DNA from: Volvariella volvacea V23
Lineage: Eukaryota > Basidiomycota > Agaricomycetes > Agaricales > Pluteaceae
DNA length: 24,032 bases
Assembly: GCA_000349905.1 (NCBI GenBank)
Contig: KB722761.1
Location: 1 to 24,032 of the forward strand
Reading direction: 5' to 3'
Shown here: positions 21,226-24,032 of the stretch, in pieces
How the letters are laid out: each line of letters begins with the position of its first letter
Numbering within the stretch: the stretch's first letter is position 1
The notes under the pieces: model-generated
Databases searched by the model: none
What the model saw: only the letters and a program-made list of their open reading frames with translations
What the model was told of the DNA's origin: nothing
Made by a program: the position numbers and the translations under genes

Positions 21226-22211
21226 CCCTTCATTCGTCAGTTGGTTGCCGTCGAAGTCAAACCTGCCATGTGCAGAACGATAACGCCGCCAAACGTCGAG
21301 CCGCGCCTGCTTCCTCTGTTTAAGATCCAGGGTAATAGATTTAAATACGCTGTGTGCAGGCTGGGCTTTACCGGTCCCAGTGACGTGTGGAAGTACGGCT
21401 GGTTGCATTAGTTGCTCTACTTCCGTGTTCCCAATTTTATTTGAACTTTTTGGCTCAGGTTCATCGTATGAGTTCTTCAACAGGTCACCTCAGAACCCCA
21501 ATTGCTGGAGGTCGAGGAATGAGTGGTGCTAGCAACATTGGCTTTTGTAGGTTTGAAAGAAGTTTGCGACAGGGTCAATGACAGAACGTTCAGTGAATTG
21601 TGATTGGTGGCGAACACCAGCGCTTAAGCCACAGATCGCTAAACCCCTCCAGTGTGGAAGACCAACTTTTATTCAGGCATAACTTCAAGTATCGGGTAAC
21701 GTTGAATGTAGCTGCTTGTCGATATTCCTTGTCTATCGTAGGCGTTAAGGAGTAGTGTTCCGGCATTATTCTAGACTGCAAAAGACAATCGTGGCATATG
21801 AATACGAACAGGTGAACTACCACTACCACGAAGTGGATAAGCACCGCCTGTCCTCACCTTCTGATCGGGAATTGGTCTATATTGATCAGTGGCATTTATC
21901 CCTGTCATCATTTATCCCTTAGATAACCCTCTTTCTTTGTTACCTGCGCGTGTTGGGTGGCATGGTAGGTAGCTATAAAGGTCTTTTGGTCACGTTGTCC
22001 AACCACTTTACCCATCCTTACTCCACAATCTTACCTCTCTGAAAACCACTCATCTACTGGTATTGCACTCTTCTTCCACACGCTTATACCTTCACGACCA
22101 TAATATTACTTCCACTGATATATTATCATCTAAGGTTCGTCGTGGTGTACTATTCGTACTATTCGACGCGTCCTGAAATCTAATTCTACTCGACCACTCT
22201 CACCCATAGCC
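21226..22211. other. Divergent promoter region between SRPK-like gene and right-copy gene
   Basis: The left part is the upstream region of the SRPK-like gene. From about 21840 to the right it is homologous, inverted, to the left-copy promoter (2190-1821). I see no independent gene; the upstream continuation of the SRPK-like frame to 21480 has no recognisable domain. Confidence 0.5.
21974..21979 (+). promoter_or_regulatory. TATA box of the right-copy gene
   Basis: TATAAA lies 238 nt upstream of the ATG at 22212. It is preceded by the 11-mer GTTGGGTGGCA (21952-21962), shared with the left copy at matching spacing. Confidence 0.55.
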
Positions 22212-24032
22212 ATGCAATCCGACAATAAAAGGACAAGCCCACATTCCAATGTGAACATCTCCAGCGTGCCAGTAGCGGGAACAAGCACCCCACTACCAAC
22301 ACCCGCATCATCTGTGCCACAAGCCTCTCGTGCCACTAACACCACACAGTCGACAATGTCAGCAATATTGCAAGCTCATTATAGACGTGCAGTCTCGTAT
22401 AATCACTATACATTGAATGACTATATTGAATTCGCGATTAACCTTGGATGGGATTCTAATTCGATGTCATGGGTAACAGTAGACGGGCAACTTGGATTAA
22501 GTGGCGTAAGTCCTCTTCATTTCTTCTACTCTCATAATATTAATGCGCAAGTCTAAACCACCCACAATATACAGTGGGACACCAGGACTGATAGCGTTAC
22601 CCATCTCTCTATCGACAGGATGAAGTGGAAGATTTACCAAGCAGGATGGGTACCTAACCGAGTCAAGGCATATATGGCAGCATATGCAGCACAACAGGGT
22701 ATGCAAGCTACAGGTAGTGGTGCTCAGCAACCAGTGTTCTTCCCTGCCACTGGTGCATATGATGGCGCATCACATTCTGGGTCAACCCTTCCCCAAAATT
22801 TGACCGGTAACTATGTCACGATGCCACTGGCTCAACACTCTCCTGGGCTGGTAGGGGGGAATATGTCGACGACTGCAGCCAATGTACCAAACATCTCAGC
22901 TTCCAGTCTTATTCCCCAGGATACATTTCCGTCACCTCATAGCGTCCCCTCATCCATCCTGTCGCAGGTTCAATGGCCCACCACAAGTAGTCAACCTACT
23001 AGCGATGTTATACACTCTTCCACCTCGTCAATCGATCAACAAGACTTTACACATCCCGTCGCCCCGACTCCAATCCATCAACATGCGTCTACATCTCAAA
23101 ATTTGGGCACAACACCCAATCAACCTCAATACAACCAACAAGGAGAGAAGCGGAAGCGCTCAAGCTGCTGGTACTTTTAACCACGCAGTGTCCCACCCTG
23201 CTTCTAGTCACCACACCGCTCGATCAAGTAGTACCAACAGTGCCACCACACACCAGAACCCCAAGGTGGCTTCAACACTGGAAGAGATGGACCACGAAGC
23301 CGAGATGATATCTCATTCAGCAGCCAGATGGGACGTTAACAAGGCAACCGCAACTGTATGTAATGAGGAACAAACACCAGAAGCAAGACGATCTATGTGT
23401 CTGCAACTTCTCTCTCAGAACCCTCAGTTCCTCTACATTCTCGGACACTTTATTGTGGGTATTTTAGGGCAAGAGGTGTATGATGCTCTGTGCGAGATGT
23501 GGCCAGACACGAAGCCACAGCCAAAGCCAAAGCCAAGGGCAGTGAATCGAGAATACCAATGGAATATCGAGACACCTGTCACTATGAAGGAGAAGCCCTC
23601 GAAGAAGCGTTCACGGGTGGAGGATAATGAGATGGGACCTTCATCGCCTCATACGATCGTCCAAGGGTCAACACGTGGGGGTGTTGCTGCCACAGTGCCT
23701 ATTTCTAGGGCTTCAACAAATGGAAGTAGGAGCTCCGAGTCGATTAGGCCAGCGGCTAAACGAGCAAGAGTGTCGCAAGGCAATCAGGTAGTACCCGCCT
23801 CGTCGAACAGTGTTCAGTCACAGGAGGTGTGAATATCTGGTTGATTGCTATGGAATACACTGACACAAACTCTTTTCAGGCATCAGAAGAAACACCCTCC
23901 CTATCTGAGAAGAAAAACGTGTCGCCAGCGACAGAAGGTTCCAGTTCACAGCCAACAACCCCCTCGGACGCACCGACAGCGCATAATCACGCCCAACTCA
24001 ATGTGCCACCTAGGTCGGAGGCAGAACAAAAA
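22212..24032 (+). pseudogene. Right copy of the unrecognised Ser/Thr/Pro/Gln-rich gene, with a +1 frameshift; 3' end cut by window
   Basis: The structure is collinear with the left copy: exon 1 22212-22505, intron 22506-22574 (69 nt, GTAAGT...ACAG), exon 2 22575-23826, intron 23827-23879 (53 nt), exon 3 23880-24032, open at the edge. Most residues match the left copy, for example AHYRRAVSYNHYTLNDYIEF, KIYQAGWVPNR, PLAQHSPGLVG and ARWDVNKATATVCNEEQTPE. The TAA at 22554-22556 falls inside the first intron and is not a lesion. A one-base insertion relative to the left copy at about 23129-23142 (around CAATACAACCAACAAGG) shifts the frame, giving a stop at 23178-23180. The remaining C-terminal half, including KKRSR and AKRAR, is open in the +1 frame. 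Either it is a recent pseudogene making a truncated protein, or the base is an assembly error. Confidence 0.65.

Larger units (their letters stand above)
21840..24032. repeat. Right arm of the large inverted duplication (partner about 1-2190)
   Basis: This is the partner of the left arm in opposite orientation. The two gene copies are transcribed outward from the window. About 19.6 kb of unrelated genes lies between the arms. No target-site duplication or terminal motif can be assessed because both outer ends lie outside the window. Confidence 0.8.

Noticed and set aside
21157..21480. Upstream Met at 21480 as the start of the SRPK-like protein
   Set aside because: The frame is open, but a TATAAAA at 21225-21219 sits inside that extension at good distance from ATG 21156, and the extension shows no conserved features.
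22554..22556. In-frame TAA as a nonsense mutation in the right-copy gene
   Set aside because: It lies inside a 69-nt segment with GTAAGT donor and ACAG acceptor at matching positions in both copies; splicing removes it without changing frame.
1..24032. Whole window as a TIR transposon or Starship-like element
   Set aside because: No transposase, tyrosine recombinase or other mobility gene is visible. The interior carries an ordinary complete NADPH oxidase gene. The arms are diverged gene copies continuing past both edges.

Overview
This is eukaryotic, fungal DNA. The spliced genes have many short introns (about 43-144 nt, mostly 50-70 nt) with GTRNGN donors and YAG acceptors. The gene content (FunK1 fungal-type kinase, NADPH oxidase, a large TPR-CHAT protein, an SRPK-like kinase) fits an agaricomycete basidiomycete. 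A Rhizoctonia/Ceratobasidium-type genome is my best guess, but that is inference. No prokaryotic features, tRNA, rRNA, CRISPR array or recognisable transposase were seen.

Layout from left to right. (1) 1-1820, minus strand: an unrecognised low-complexity protein with nuclear-localisation-like basic clusters, cut off by the left edge. (2) 2691-6028, plus: a seven-exon FunK1 kinase with intact catalytic motifs. (3) 7078-9491, minus: an eight-exon NADPH oxidase, NoxB-like, complete to its C-terminal ENF. (4) 10674-13605, minus: protein-like stretches interrupted by stops and frame changes, read as two decayed or badly resolved genes. Fainter fragments lie at 13930-14460. (5) 15620-19326, plus: a six-exon, about 1140-residue TPR-CHAT protein with an intact His-Cys dyad. 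(6) 19358-21156, minus: a five-exon SRPK-like protein whose catalytic loop, DFG-equivalent and glycine loop are all degenerate, so a predicted pseudokinase. It converges on the CHAT gene with a 31-bp gap. (7) 22212-24032, plus: a second copy of gene 1 with one frameshift, running off the right edge.

The two copies of the edge gene form a large inverted duplication. It covers the coding region, both introns and the promoter out to about 2190 on the left and about 21840 on the right. The two window edges fall on the same homologous nucleotide. The interior is ordinary host-type genes, so I treat this as a segmental inverted duplication and not as a transposon.

Functionally, the right half is the most striking. 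A caspase-like CHAT protein with TPR-like repeats sits tail-to-tail with a kinase-fold protein that has lost its catalytic residues, close to an expanded unknown family. Such an arrangement could belong to a fungal recognition or cell-death system, but nothing in the sequence proves a joint role. The NoxB and FunK1 genes look like independent, intact genes.
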